Shown here piece by piece: positions 1 through 9,764 of a DNA stretch of 64,000 nt. The first letter of the stretch is position 1. Each line of letters opens with the position of its first letter. This DNA is from Kitasatospora sp. NBC_01287. Lineage in GTDB: Bacteria > Actinomycetota > Actinomycetes > Streptomycetales > Streptomycetaceae. The stretch covers positions 6,050,001-6,114,000 of the forward strand of contig NZ_JAPEPB010000001.1 in the NCBI RefSeq assembly GCF_026340565.1, in the 5' to 3' direction. The notes under the pieces are model-generated. The model was not told where the DNA came from. It was given only the letters and a program-made list of their open reading frames with translations, and made no database searches. The position numbers and the translations under genes are program-made.

Positions 1-1980
<1,980 letters not shown>

Positions 1981-2063
1981 CAGTTGCTCGCGTCCACTGT
2001 GTTGTTCTGAAACAACGACCCCGTTCCATGGCCATGGGACGGTGCGGCCGATAGTTTCATAGT

Positions 2064-2182
2064 GTTTCGGTGGTCATAGCGTGAGGGAAACGCCCGGTTA
2101 CATTCCGAACCCGGAAGCTAAGCCTTACAGCGCCGATGGTACTGCAGGGGGGACCCTGTGGGAGAGTAGGACGCCGCCGAAC
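2064..2182 (+). rRNA. rrf: 5S ribosomal RNA
   Basis: A ~119-base 5S rRNA begins GTTTCGGTGG and ends CGCCGCCGAAC; the two ends pair to form helix I. The internal block CCCGGTTACATTCCGAACCC is typical of actinomycete 5S rRNA. It lies ~80 bases after the 23S gene and just before a strong hairpin, so it is the last gene of the rrn operon. The ends could be off by 1-3 bases. Confidence 0.95.
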
Positions 2183-2194
2183 AATCATTCAGGA

Positions 2195-2224
2195 GAAGCC
2201 CCCAGCCTTTCGGCTGGGGGCTTC
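2195..2224 (+). terminator. rrn operon terminator
   Basis: A perfect 13-bp stem (arms 2195-2207 and 2212-2224) with a TTTC tetraloop and a T/C-rich tail follows the 5S rRNA by ~12 bases. Position and shape fit an intrinsic terminator for the rRNA operon. Confidence 0.9.
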
Positions 2225-2360
2225 TTCGCGTTCACCACACGGTCCGTCCGGGGGCCGGCCCGGGGCAGTTCGTCATGGACAGCACCTTCACCCGTTGCTG
2301 GGTTGGTATTACCGTACTGATCACTGGCCGTCAGGAACTTGGCATCGGGGGGACTCCACC

Positions 2361-3134
2361 GTGAGTGATCAGCAGCACGACGCAGGCCGCAGCACCAGCT
2401 CCGCCACCACCAGCTCCGCCACCAGCGCCGCGGGCACGGCCGGCAGCGCGGTCGCCACCCTCGCGCCGATGGTCGAGGTCACCGACGTCTGGCGCAGCTT
2501 CGGGAGCGGGGCGACCGCCGTCCACGCGCTGCGCGGAGTGTCGTTCGCGGCCGGGCGCGGCGAGCTGACCGCACTGCGCGGCCGCTCCGGCTCCGGCAAG
2601 ACCACATTGCTCAACCTGGTCGGTGGCCTGGACGCGCCCAGCTCGGGGCAGATCACGCTGGACGGCGCGAACCTGGCGGACCTGGACGAGGCCGGGCGGC
2701 TGGCGCTGCGACGCGAGCGGATCGGTTTCGTCTTCCAGTCCTTCGGGCTGATCCCGATCCTGACCGCGGCCGAGAACGTCGGGGTGCCGATGCGCCTGCG
2801 CAAGGTGCCCGCCGCACAGCGCGAGGAGCGGGTGGCGACGCTGCTGGCCCTGGTGGGCCTGGCGGACCACGCCGAGCAGCGGCCGACCGAACTCTCCGGC
2901 GGCCAGCAGCAGCGGGTCGCGATCGCTCGGGCGCTGGCGAACGAGCCGGCCCTGATCATCGCGGACGAGCCGACGGGGCAGCTCGATTCGGAGACCGGGC
3001 GCTCGGTGATGGAGCTGCTGCGCGCGGTGGTGCGCAGCGAAGGCGTCACCGTCCTGGTGGCCACCCATGACCCGCAGCTGATGGAGCTCGCCGACCGGGT
3101 GGTGGAGCTGCGGGACGGCCACATCGTGGAGTAG
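2361..3134 (+). CDS. ABC transporter ATP-binding protein (MacB/LolD type), no permease beside it
   Basis: 257-residue ABC ATPase of the class that powers lipoprotein or peptide export with FtsX-like permeases (MacB/LolD/FtsE group). Visible motifs: Walker A GRSGSGKTTL near residue 75, Q-loop in FVFQSFGLIP, signature LSGGQQQRVAIARAL, Walker B LIIADEPTGQLD and H-loop VATHD. The GTG start at 2361 is the first plausible start after the rrn terminator. Residues ~10-30 are a Ser/Thr/Ala-rich tract encoded by a ~15-bp DNA repeat at 2391-2430, so the true start could be later. No permease gene is adjacent: the next gene is kdpD. The partner, and therefore the substrate, is unknown. Confidence 0.85.
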   Translation: MSDQQHDAGRSTSSATTSSATSAAGTAGSAVATLAPMVEVTDVWRSFGSGATAVHALRGVSFAAGRGELTALRGRSGSGKTTLLNLVGGLDAPSSGQITLDGANLADLDEAGRLALRRERIGFVFQSFGLIPILTAAENVGVPMRLRKVPAAQREERVATLLALVGLADHAEQRPTELSGGQQQRVAIARALANEPALIIADEPTGQLDSETGRSVMELLRAVVRSEGVTVLVATHDPQLMELADRVVELRDGHIVE

Positions 3135-3343
3135 CCGCCCCCTTGGCGCATCCCCGTGCATCCCCGCGCGGCGGTGGCCGGGCACGGTCGGCAGACCTCG
3201 CCGAACGGCCGCCGGGAGCCGTCAAGATGTCGCTAAAGCTGCCTTTCGACCAGCTTGATCGAAGGTGGTGGCCCGCCTACCCCGTAGTCTCGATTGCGCG
3301 AACAGGTGTCCGGGGGTGGTCCCCGGAGCGGGCTCGATCAAGA

Positions 3344-5983
3344 ATGGGACGCATGGCACGCGGAAGGCTGCGGATCTACCTCGGGGCGGCCCCCGGGGTG
3401 GGGAAGACGTACGCGATGCTCTGTGAGGCGCACCGCCGGCTGGTCCGCGGCACGGATGTGGTGATCGGCTTCGTCGAGCACCACAACCGATCGAACACCG
3501 CCGACCTGCTGCATGGCTTGGAGGCGGTGCCGCGCCGGGTGATGGAGCACCGGGGCGCCGAGTTCACCGAGCTGGACCTGGACGCGCTGCTCGCCCGCCG
3601 CCCGCAGGTCGCGCTGGTGGACGAGTTGGCCCACACCAACGTCCCCGGCTGCCGCAACGCCAAGCGCTGGCAGGACGTCGAAGAGCTGCTGGCCGCCGGC
3701 ATCGACGTCATCTCCACGGTCAACATCCAGCACCTGGAGTCGCTTGGCGACGTGGTGGAGGGCATCACCGGTGTCCGTCAGCGCGAGACGGTGCCGGACG
3801 ATGTGGTCCGCCGGGCCGACCAGCTGGAGCTGGTCGACATGTCGCCGCAGGCCCTGCGTCGCCGGCTCGCGCACGGCAACGTGTACGCGCCGGAGAAGAT
3901 CGACGCCGCCCTCTCCAACTACTTCCGCCCCGGCAACCTGACCGCGCTGCGGGAGCTGGCGCTGCTCTGGACCGCGGACCGGGTGGACGAGTACCTGCAG
4001 ACCTACCGGGCCGAGCAGGGCATAGACAGCACCTGGCAGGCCCGCGAGCGGATCGTGGTCGGCCTGACCGGGGGCCCCGAAGGCGCCACGCTGATCCGCC
4101 GAGCGGCCCGGATCGCCGCCAAGGGTTCGGGCAGCGAGCTGCTCGCGGTGCACATCTCCCGCTCCGACGGCCTGGCGAACGGCGGCTCCCCGCAGGCGCT
4201 GATCGAGCAGCGGGCACTGGTGGAGAGCCTGGGCGGCAGCTTCCACACGGTGCTCGGCGACGACCCGTCGCACGCCCTGCTGGACTTCGCGCGCGGCGTC
4301 AACGCGACCCAGGTGGTGCTCGGCTCCAGCCGCCGCAAGGCCTGGCAGTACATCTACGGCCCGGGCGTCGGCTCCACGGTGGCCCGCGACTCGGGCGACA
4401 TCGACGTTCACATCGTCACCCATGAGCACGTCGCCAACGGACGGCAGGGGCGGCTGCCGCTGCGCAAGGTCACCGACCTCGGCCGCCCCCGGGCGATCGG
4501 CGGCTGGCTGCTCGGCGTGGCCGGGCCGCCGCTGCTCGCGCTGCTGCTGACCCATGTCCGCGACACCGGGCTGCCCACCGACATGCTGCTCTTCTTCTCG
4601 GTGACGATCAGCGCGGCACTGGTCGGCGGTCTCTTCCCGGCGATCGCCTCGGCTCTGGTCAGCTCGACCGCGCTGAACTACTACTTCACCCCGCCGACCC
4701 ACACGCTGACCATCTCCGACCCGGAGAACATCCTGGCGGTGGGGATCTTCGCCGCGGTGGGCATCGCGGTGGCCACGGTGGTGGACGTTGCCGCCCGGCG
4801 CACCCATGAGGCGGCCCGCAGCCAGACCGAGGCGCAGACGCTGAGCGCGCTGGCCGGCACCGTGCTGCGCGCGCCCACGGGCGAGGGGCTGACCGCGCTG
4901 CTCGAACAGGTCAGGGAGACCTTCGGGCAGAACGCGGTGGCCCTGCTGGAGCGCGCCGACGAGCGCGCGCCGTGGACCTGCACCGCGTTCGCCGGCACCG
5001 CCCCGCCCACCCGCCCGGACGACGGCGACGTGGACGTCCCGGTGGGCGAGCACCTGGCGCTGGTGCTCTCCGGCCGGGTGTTGCCGGCCGCCGACCGCCG
5101 GCTGCTGGGTGCCTTCGCCGCCCAGGCCTCGGTGCTGCTGGAGCGGCGCCGGCTGGCCAAGGAGGCCGCCGCGGCGCGCCGCCAGGCCGAGGGCAACCGG
5201 ATCCGCACCGCACTGCTGGCCGCGGTCTCGCACGACCTGCGCACCCCGCTGGCCGGGATCAAGGCGAACGTCTCCTCGCTGCGCGCGGAGGACGTGGAGT
5301 GGGACGAGGCCGACGAGCAGGAGCTGCTCGCGGGCATCGAGGCGGGCGCGGACCGGCTGGACCACCTGATCAACAACCTGCTGGACATGAGCCGCCTGCA
5401 GACCGGGACGGTGACCCCGCTGATCCAGGAGGTCGACCTGGACGAGGTGGTCCCCATCGCGCTCGGCGGGGTCCCGCTGGAGTCGGTGCGGCTGGACATC
5501 CCGGAGTACCTGCCGATGGTCCCGGCCGACGCCGGGCTGCTGGAGCGGGCGCTGGCCAACCTGATCGAGAACGCCGTCAAGTACAGCCCGCCGGAGCTCA
5601 AGGTGCTGGTCAAGGCGGACGCGCTGGAACCGGCGGCGGGACGCGGGCGGGTCGAGCTGCGGGTGGTGGACCGCGGGCCCGGCGTGCCGGAGGAGGTCAA
5701 GGAGAGGATCTTCGCCCCGTTCCAGCGCTACGGCGACGCCCCGCGCGGTGCCGGCGTCGGGCTGGGGCTCGCGGTGGCGCGCGGCTTCGTCGAGGCCATG
5801 GGTGGCACCCTCACGGCCGAGGACACCCCGGGTGGCGGCCTGACGATGGTGGTCTCGCTGCCCGCCGTCGACCGTCCGCCCGAACCGGACCCGGACGCGG
5901 ACCTGGCCGGCGAGCCGCCGCCCACCGCCGAATCCCCCCTGACCACCGCTTCCCAGGCCCCCCGAAAGGCGGAGCTCGCATGA
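3344..5983 (+). CDS. kdpD: KdpD-type sensor histidine kinase (potassium/turgor sensing)
   Basis: ~879-residue membrane sensor kinase that would phosphorylate the KdpE regulator encoded next to it. Domain order: N-terminal KdpD domain with Walker A GAAPGVGKT (about residues 14-22) and Walker B-like VDELAHTNVPG; a universal-stress-protein-like domain; a cluster of four membrane helices at about residues 385-490; a GAF-like region; HisKA with phospho-acceptor VSHDLRTPL (H630); and the ATPase domain with NLIENAVKYSP and GLGLAVARG. ATG 3344 was chosen, with ATG 3353 nine bases on as alternative; neither has a clear ribosome binding site. Its stop overlaps the kdpE start (ATGA). No kdpFABC pump genes are in the window. 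Confidence 0.93.
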   Translation: MGRMARGRLRIYLGAAPGVGKTYAMLCEAHRRLVRGTDVVIGFVEHHNRSNTADLLHGLEAVPRRVMEHRGAEFTELDLDALLARRPQVALVDELAHTNVPGCRNAKRWQDVEELLAAGIDVISTVNIQHLESLGDVVEGITGVRQRETVPDDVVRRADQLELVDMSPQALRRRLAHGNVYAPEKIDAALSNYFRPGNLTALRELALLWTADRVDEYLQTYRAEQGIDSTWQARERIVVGLTGGPEGATLIRRAARIAAKGSGSELLAVHISRSDGLANGGSPQALIEQRALVESLGGSFHTVLGDDPSHALLDFARGVNATQVVLGSSRRKAWQYIYGPGVGSTVARDSGDIDVHIVTHEHVANGRQGRLPLRKVTDLGRPRAIGGWLLGVAGPPLLALLLTHVRDTGLPTDMLLFFSVTISAALVGGLFPAIASALVSSTALNYYFTPPTHTLTISDPENILAVGIFAAVGIAVATVVDVAARRTHEAARSQTEAQTLSALAGTVLRAPTGEGLTALLEQVRETFGQNAVALLERADERAPWTCTAFAGTAPPTRPDDGDVDVPVGEHLALVLSGRVLPAADRRLLGAFAAQASVLLERRRLAKEAAAARRQAEGNRIRTALLAAVSHDLRTPLAGIKANVSSLRAEDVEWDEADEQELLAGIEAGADRLDHLINNLLDMSRLQTGTVTPLIQEVDLDEVVPIALGGVPLESVRLDIPEYLPMVPADAGLLERALANLIENAVKYSPPELKVLVKADALEPAAGRGRVELRVVDRGPGVPEEVKERIFAPFQRYGDAPRGAGVGLGLAVARGFVEAMGGTLTAEDTPGGGLTMVVSLPAVDRPPEPDPDADLAGEPPPTAESPLTTASQAPRKAELA

Positions 5984-6660
5984 CCCGGGTCCTCGTCGTG
6001 GACGACGAACCGCAGATCGTCCGCGCCCTGGTGATCAACCTCAAGGCCCGCAAGTACGAGGTCGACGCCGCCCACGACGGCGCCGGCGCGCTGGAACTGG
6101 CCGCCGCCCGCCACCCGGACGTGGTGGTGCTCGACCTCGGCCTGCCGGACATGGACGGGGTCGAGGTGATCAAGGGCCTGCGCGGCTGGACCCGGGTCCC
6201 GATCATCGTGCTCTCGGCCCGGCACGCCTCGGACGAGAAGGTCGAGGCGCTGGACGCCGGCGCCGACGACTACGTGACCAAGCCTTTCGGCATGGACGAG
6301 CTGCTGGCCCGGATGCGCGCCGCGATCCGCCGGGCGGAGCCGGTGGCCGGCGAGGACGACTCGCTGGTGACCACTGAGGCCTTCACCGTCGACCTGGCGG
6401 CGAAGAAGGTCAACCGGGGCGGCACCGACGTCCGCCTCACGCCCACCGAGTGGCACCTGCTGGAGGTGCTGGTGCGCAACGCGGGCCGCCTGGTCAGCCA
6501 GACCCAGCTGCTGCAGGAGGTGTGGGGCCCGGCCTACCGCACCGAGACCAACTACCTGCGGGTCTACCTGGCCCAGCTGCGCCGCAAGCTGGAGGCGGAC
6601 CCCTCGCACCCGCGCCACTTCATCACCGAGGCGGGCATGGGCTACCGCTTCGAACCGTAA
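5980..6660 (+). CDS. kdpE: KdpE-type response regulator
   Basis: 226-residue OmpR/PhoB-class regulator. The receiver domain has the acidic pair DDEP near the N-terminus, phospho-acceptor D52 in VVVLDLGLPDMDG, the conserved threonine/serine in LSARHAS and lysine in DYVTKPFG. The C-terminal winged helix contains LTPTEWHLLEVL and ends with NYLRVYLAQLRRKLE...GMGYRFEP, characteristic of KdpE. Its ATG shares bases with the kdpD stop (ATGA), so the two are translationally coupled and form a two-component pair that normally controls kdp potassium pump expression. The targets must lie elsewhere in the genome. Confidence 0.94.
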   Translation: MTRVLVVDDEPQIVRALVINLKARKYEVDAAHDGAGALELAAARHPDVVVLDLGLPDMDGVEVIKGLRGWTRVPIIVLSARHASDEKVEALDAGADDYVTKPFGMDELLARMRAAIRRAEPVAGEDDSLVTTEAFTVDLAAKKVNRGGTDVRLTPTEWHLLEVLVRNAGRLVSQTQLLQEVWGPAYRTETNYLRVYLAQLRRKLEADPSHPRHFITEAGMGYRFEP

Positions 6661-6701
6661 GGCGGCGGTGCTCGGCACCCCGCCGGTGGGGTTGTAGCCG
6701 G

Positions 6702-6713
6702 TAGCCTTTCCGC
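6702..6713 (+). promoter_or_regulatory. Leaderless promoter of OB-fold gene
   Basis: TAGCCT (6702-6707) lies exactly 6 bases before the ATG at 6714, the spacing expected when transcription begins at the start codon. No Shine-Dalgarno sequence is present. This suggests the OB-fold/DUF3159 pair has its own promoter after kdpE. Confidence 0.6.
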
Positions 6714-7121
6714 ATGAGTGGTAACAGCAGCGACCAGCCGCAGGGCCGCCTGCGCCGGATGTTCAGCCGGCTCACCTCCAGTCCGGAGGAGCTCCAGGCC
6801 GAGGAGCTGCGCCAGGACGCCGTGGTCTCGGGTTGCACGCCGATCGCGGAGGCGGGTGACCGCGACGTGGTCACCGTCTCGGGCACCCTGCGGACCGTGA
6901 CGCTCCGCCCCCGGGCCGGTGTGCCGGCGCTGGAGGCCGAGCTCTTCGACGGCTCGGACGCGCTGGACGTGGTCTGGCTCGGCCGCCGCTCGATCGCGGG
7001 CATAGAGCCCGGCCGCCGGCTGACCGCCAGCGGCCGGATCAGCCACGCACGCGGACGGCGCGTGCTCTTCAACCCTCGCTACGAGCTGCGTCCAGTGGGA
7101 CAGGGGAGCGATCACCAGTGA
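6714..7121 (+). CDS. OB-fold nucleic acid-binding domain protein
   Basis: 135-residue protein. The region from about residue 45 onwards (DVVTVSGTLRTVTLRPRAGVPALEAELFDGSDALDVVWLGRR, then GRRLTASGRI) reads as an OB-fold of the tRNA-anticodon/nucleic-acid-binding kind, a small family next to DUF3159 genes in actinomycetes. The specific role is unknown. The ATG follows a leaderless promoter box by 6 bases. The stop overlaps the next gene's GTG (GTGA), implying coupled translation with the DUF3159 membrane protein. Confidence 0.8.
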   Translation: MSGNSSDQPQGRLRRMFSRLTSSPEELQAEELRQDAVVSGCTPIAEAGDRDVVTVSGTLRTVTLRPRAGVPALEAELFDGSDALDVVWLGRRSIAGIEPGRRLTASGRISHARGRRVLFNPRYELRPVGQGSDHQ

Positions 7122-7894
7122 CCAATCCGCCCGGCGGCGACCACGCCGCCCCGCACGTACTGATCACTGAGAGCCGGCAGTCCGATCCGGCAGCCGTGCC
7201 CGCGGAGCTGCCGCAGGAGACACCCGAGCAGGCGCAGGCCCGTGCGGCGGCCGCACAGGAGGCCGCGGCCAAGGAGGCGGCCGACTCGATCATCCAGGCC
7301 TTCGGCGGCGTCCGGGGCATGATCGACATGACCCTGCCGGGCCTGGTCTTCATCGTCACCTTCAACCTGACCCACCAGGTGTCGACGGCCGCCTGGGGCG
7401 CCCTCGCGCTGAGCGCGCTCTTCGTGGTGGTGCGGCTGCTGCGCCGGGAGACCATCCAGCACGCGTTCAGCGGGGTCTTCGGGGTGGCGATCGGCGCCTG
7501 GATCTCGATGCACACCGGCAAGGCGCAGGACTTCTACCTGCCGGGGCTGCTCTGGAACGTCGGCTACTGCCTGGGCCTGGCCGTCTCCGCGCTGGTGCGC
7601 TGGCCGCTGATCGGCCTCACCCTCGGTCCGGTCACCGGTGAGATGTTCACCTGGCGCACCCAGAACCCGGGCCGGCTGGCCGCCTACACCAAGGCCACCT
7701 GGGCCTGGGTGGTGATCATGGGCATCAAGCCGCTGATCCTCTTCCCGCTCTACTTCACCGGCAACGTCAACCTGCTGGGCTGGCTGAAGGTCGCGCTCGG
7801 CATCCCGCCGATGCTGCTGGCGATGTACGTGACCTGGCGGATCCTGCTCACCGCGCCGGCGCCGATCAAGGCGGAGCAGCCCGAGGAGGAGTAG
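7118..7894 (+). CDS. DUF3159 family integral membrane protein
   Basis: 258-residue membrane protein. The first ~55 residues are Ala/Glu-rich and soluble; the remainder has about six hydrophobic segments (for example PGLVFIVTFNL, LALSALFVVVRLL, FGVAIGAWISM and PPMLLAMYVTWRILL). This matches the actinobacterial DUF3159 family, whose function is unknown. It starts at GTG 7118, overlapping the OB-fold stop. A bidirectional hairpin follows ~37 bases after the stop. Sitting between kdpDE and trkA genes, it may take part in cation homeostasis, but that is inference from neighbourhood only. Confidence 0.85.
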   Translation: MTNPPGGDHAAPHVLITESRQSDPAAVPAELPQETPEQAQARAAAAQEAAAKEAADSIIQAFGGVRGMIDMTLPGLVFIVTFNLTHQVSTAAWGALALSALFVVVRLLRRETIQHAFSGVFGVAIGAWISMHTGKAQDFYLPGLLWNVGYCLGLAVSALVRWPLIGLTLGPVTGEMFTWRTQNPGRLAAYTKATWAWVVIMGIKPLILFPLYFTGNVNLLGWLKVALGIPPMLLAMYVTWRILLTAPAPIKAEQPEEE

Positions 7895-7930
7895 CCCGAG
7901 GAGGCGTAGCCGCCCGGGCCGGTACGACGC

Positions 7931-7972
7931 GGAGGGCCCGGCTCCCGATCTCGATCGGGAGCCGGGCCCTCC
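7931..7972. terminator. Bidirectional terminator between DUF3159 and trkA genes
   Basis: Perfect 20-bp inverted repeat (7931-7950 and 7953-7972, two-base centre) between converging genes. Its GC-rich stem and position after both stop codons fit a shared terminator. Confidence 0.88.
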
Positions 7973-8020
7973 GTAGTGTCAGAGCCGCTGGTGGCCGGCC
8001 GGCCGGTGGGCGCGGTGCGG

Positions 8021-8674
8021 CTACGAGAGCAGCTGCTCCAGCTCCTCCTCGCGCTCCTGCGCGGCGACGAAGAGCAGCTCGTCGCCGCCCTCCAGGGTGT
8101 CGTCCCGGCTCGGCACCAGTACCCGGCCCTCGCGGATGATCGTCACCAGCGCCGTGTCGGTGGGCCAGCTGACATCGCCGACCCGGGTGCCGACCAGTGC
8201 GGTGTCCTCGGCCAGGGTCAGCTCGACCAGGTTGGCGTTGCCCTGGCTGAAGCGCATCAGCCGGACCAGGTCGCCGACGCTCACCGCCTCCTCGACCAGC
8301 GCCGACATCAGGCGCGGGGTGGAGACGGCGACGTCCACGCCCCAGGACTCGTTGAAGAGCCACTCGTTCTTCGGGTTGTTCACCCGGGCGACCACCCGTG
8401 GCACGCCGTACTCGGTCTTCGCGAGCAGCGAGACCACCAGGTTGACCTTGTCGTCACCGGTCGCCGCGATCACCACGTGGCAGCGCTGCAGCGCCGCCTC
8501 GTCCAGCGAGGTGATCTCGCAGGCGTCGGCCAGCAGCCACTCGGCCATCGGGACCCGCTCCACCGAGATGGAGTTCGGGTTCTTGTCCACGAGCAGCACC
8601 TCGTGGCCGTTCTCCAGGAGCTCGGCGGCGATGGACCGCCCGACCGCACCCGCTCCCGCAATCGCTACCCGCAT
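8021..8674 (-). CDS. trkA: TrkA-type potassium uptake regulator, second of pair
   Basis: 217-residue cytosolic regulator of Trk/Ktr potassium channels. The N-terminal RCK_N Rossmann domain begins MRVAIAGAGAVGRSIAAELLENGHEVLLVDKN (glycine-rich GxGxxG, acidic residue at the strand-2 end). A C-terminal RCK_C domain of about 75 residues begins near NANLVELTLAEDTALVGTRV. Its ATG overlaps the stop of the upstream trkA paralogue by one base (TGATG), so both subunits are probably made together. This corresponds to the ceoB/ceoC arrangement of other actinobacteria. No transmembrane channel subunit is encoded next to it. Confidence 0.92.
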   Translation of the reverse strand: MRVAIAGAGAVGRSIAAELLENGHEVLLVDKNPNSISVERVPMAEWLLADACEITSLDEAALQRCHVVIAATGDDKVNLVVSLLAKTEYGVPRVVARVNNPKNEWLFNESWGVDVAVSTPRLMSALVEEAVSVGDLVRLMRFSQGNANLVELTLAEDTALVGTRVGDVSWPTDTALVTIIREGRVLVPSRDDTLEGGDELLFVAAQEREEELEQLLS

Positions 8675-9339
8675 CAGTGACCCTCCTCCGGGCCCTTGGC
8701 GAACGCGGCCTCGACCGCCGCCTGATCCGCCCGGCGCAGCATCACCTGCACCAGATCGCCTTCCTGCACCACCATGTGCGGGGTGGGCAGCACGCCTTCG
8801 CCGAGCCGGGTGATGAACGCCACCCGAGCGCCGACCGCCTCCTCCAGTTCGCTGACCCGGTGGCCGACCCAGGACGGGGCGAAGGCCACCTCGGCGAGCT
8901 GGACGGTGCCGCTCGGGTCCTGCCAGAGCGGCTCGGCGCCGCTGGGCAGCAGCCGGCGCAGCATCTGGTCGGCGGTCCAGCGGACGGTGGCGACGGTCGG
9001 GATGCCCAGGCGCTGGTAGACCTCGGCGCGGCGGGGGTCGTAGATCCGGGCCGCGACGTGCTCGACGCCGAAGTTCTCCCGGGCCACCCGGGCCGCGATG
9101 ATGTTCGAGTTGTCGCCGCTGCTGACGGCCGCGAAGGCGCCCGCCTCCTCGATGCCGGCCTCGCGCAGGGTGTCCTGGTCGAAACCGACCCCGGTCACCC
9201 GACGGCCGTTGAAGCCGGCGCCGAGCCGGCGGAAGGCGGTGGGGTCCTGGTCGACCACGGCCACCGAGTGGCCGTGCTTCTCCAGGGCTCTGGCCAGCGC
9301 GGAGCCGACACGTCCGCAGCCCATGATGACGATGTGCAC
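8674..9339 (-). CDS. trkA: TrkA-type potassium uptake regulator, first of pair
   Basis: 221-residue RCK protein with NAD-binding motif HIVIMGCGRVGSALARALEKHG at the N-terminus and aspartate of strand 2 in VAVVDQDP. It carries the FAAVSSGDNSNIIAARVARE stretch usual in TrkA and a C-terminal RCK_C domain. It starts at GTG 9339 with a GAGG about 10 bases upstream. It is the promoter-proximal gene of the pair and overlaps the next one by one base. The two proteins differ enough to suggest hetero-assembly of the ring, as proposed for CeoB/CeoC; this is inference. Confidence 0.92.
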   Translation of the reverse strand: MHIVIMGCGRVGSALARALEKHGHSVAVVDQDPTAFRRLGAGFNGRRVTGVGFDQDTLREAGIEEAGAFAAVSSGDNSNIIAARVARENFGVEHVAARIYDPRRAEVYQRLGIPTVATVRWTADQMLRRLLPSGAEPLWQDPSGTVQLAEVAFAPSWVGHRVSELEEAVGARVAFITRLGEGVLPTPHMVVQEGDLVQVMLRRADQAAVEAAFAKGPEEGH

Positions 9340-9764
9340 GGTGTTCTTACCTCACCCGGTCCGTTGGGGTCTTGACCTGCGCAAACACCGCTCATCATCC
9401 TTCCGTGCCCAGTGGCCCGGGCGTGTGGCTGCCGTGCCCGCGAGTCGGGCGCCGGCCTGGCAACCGAGTGTTGCCCGTATCTTCATCATCCGACACGCTA
9501 TCCGGTTCATCAGACCGGGACGCGATGGGCGCCGGGTCGACGGCGGGGCGGCGCCGGGTCGACGGCACTGTGGCCCAGGGACCCGCCACGGGCCGCGGGG
9601 GCGCCGGGAGACCGGTCCGCGCGCCCCGGTATCAGCCTGCGGCGCGGCGAATTGGGGTGGCGCACGGTACCGTCGGGTTCCGTCGAGAACCCTGTCCGGT
9701 CGAGGTCCTCGACCCCGTGCCGAATCCCGCCGAATCCCGCCGAGCCCAGCAAGGACACCACTTC
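9340..9764. other. Intergenic region between divergent trkA and RNA methyltransferase genes
   Basis: 425 bases without a convincing gene. Reading frames run through it, but they lack an RBS and family features. It must contain the promoters of both divergent transcripts. A TTGACC hexamer occurs near 9372 on the plus strand and a direct CGAATCCCGC repeat at 9721-9740. No clear operator was found. Confidence 0.6.
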
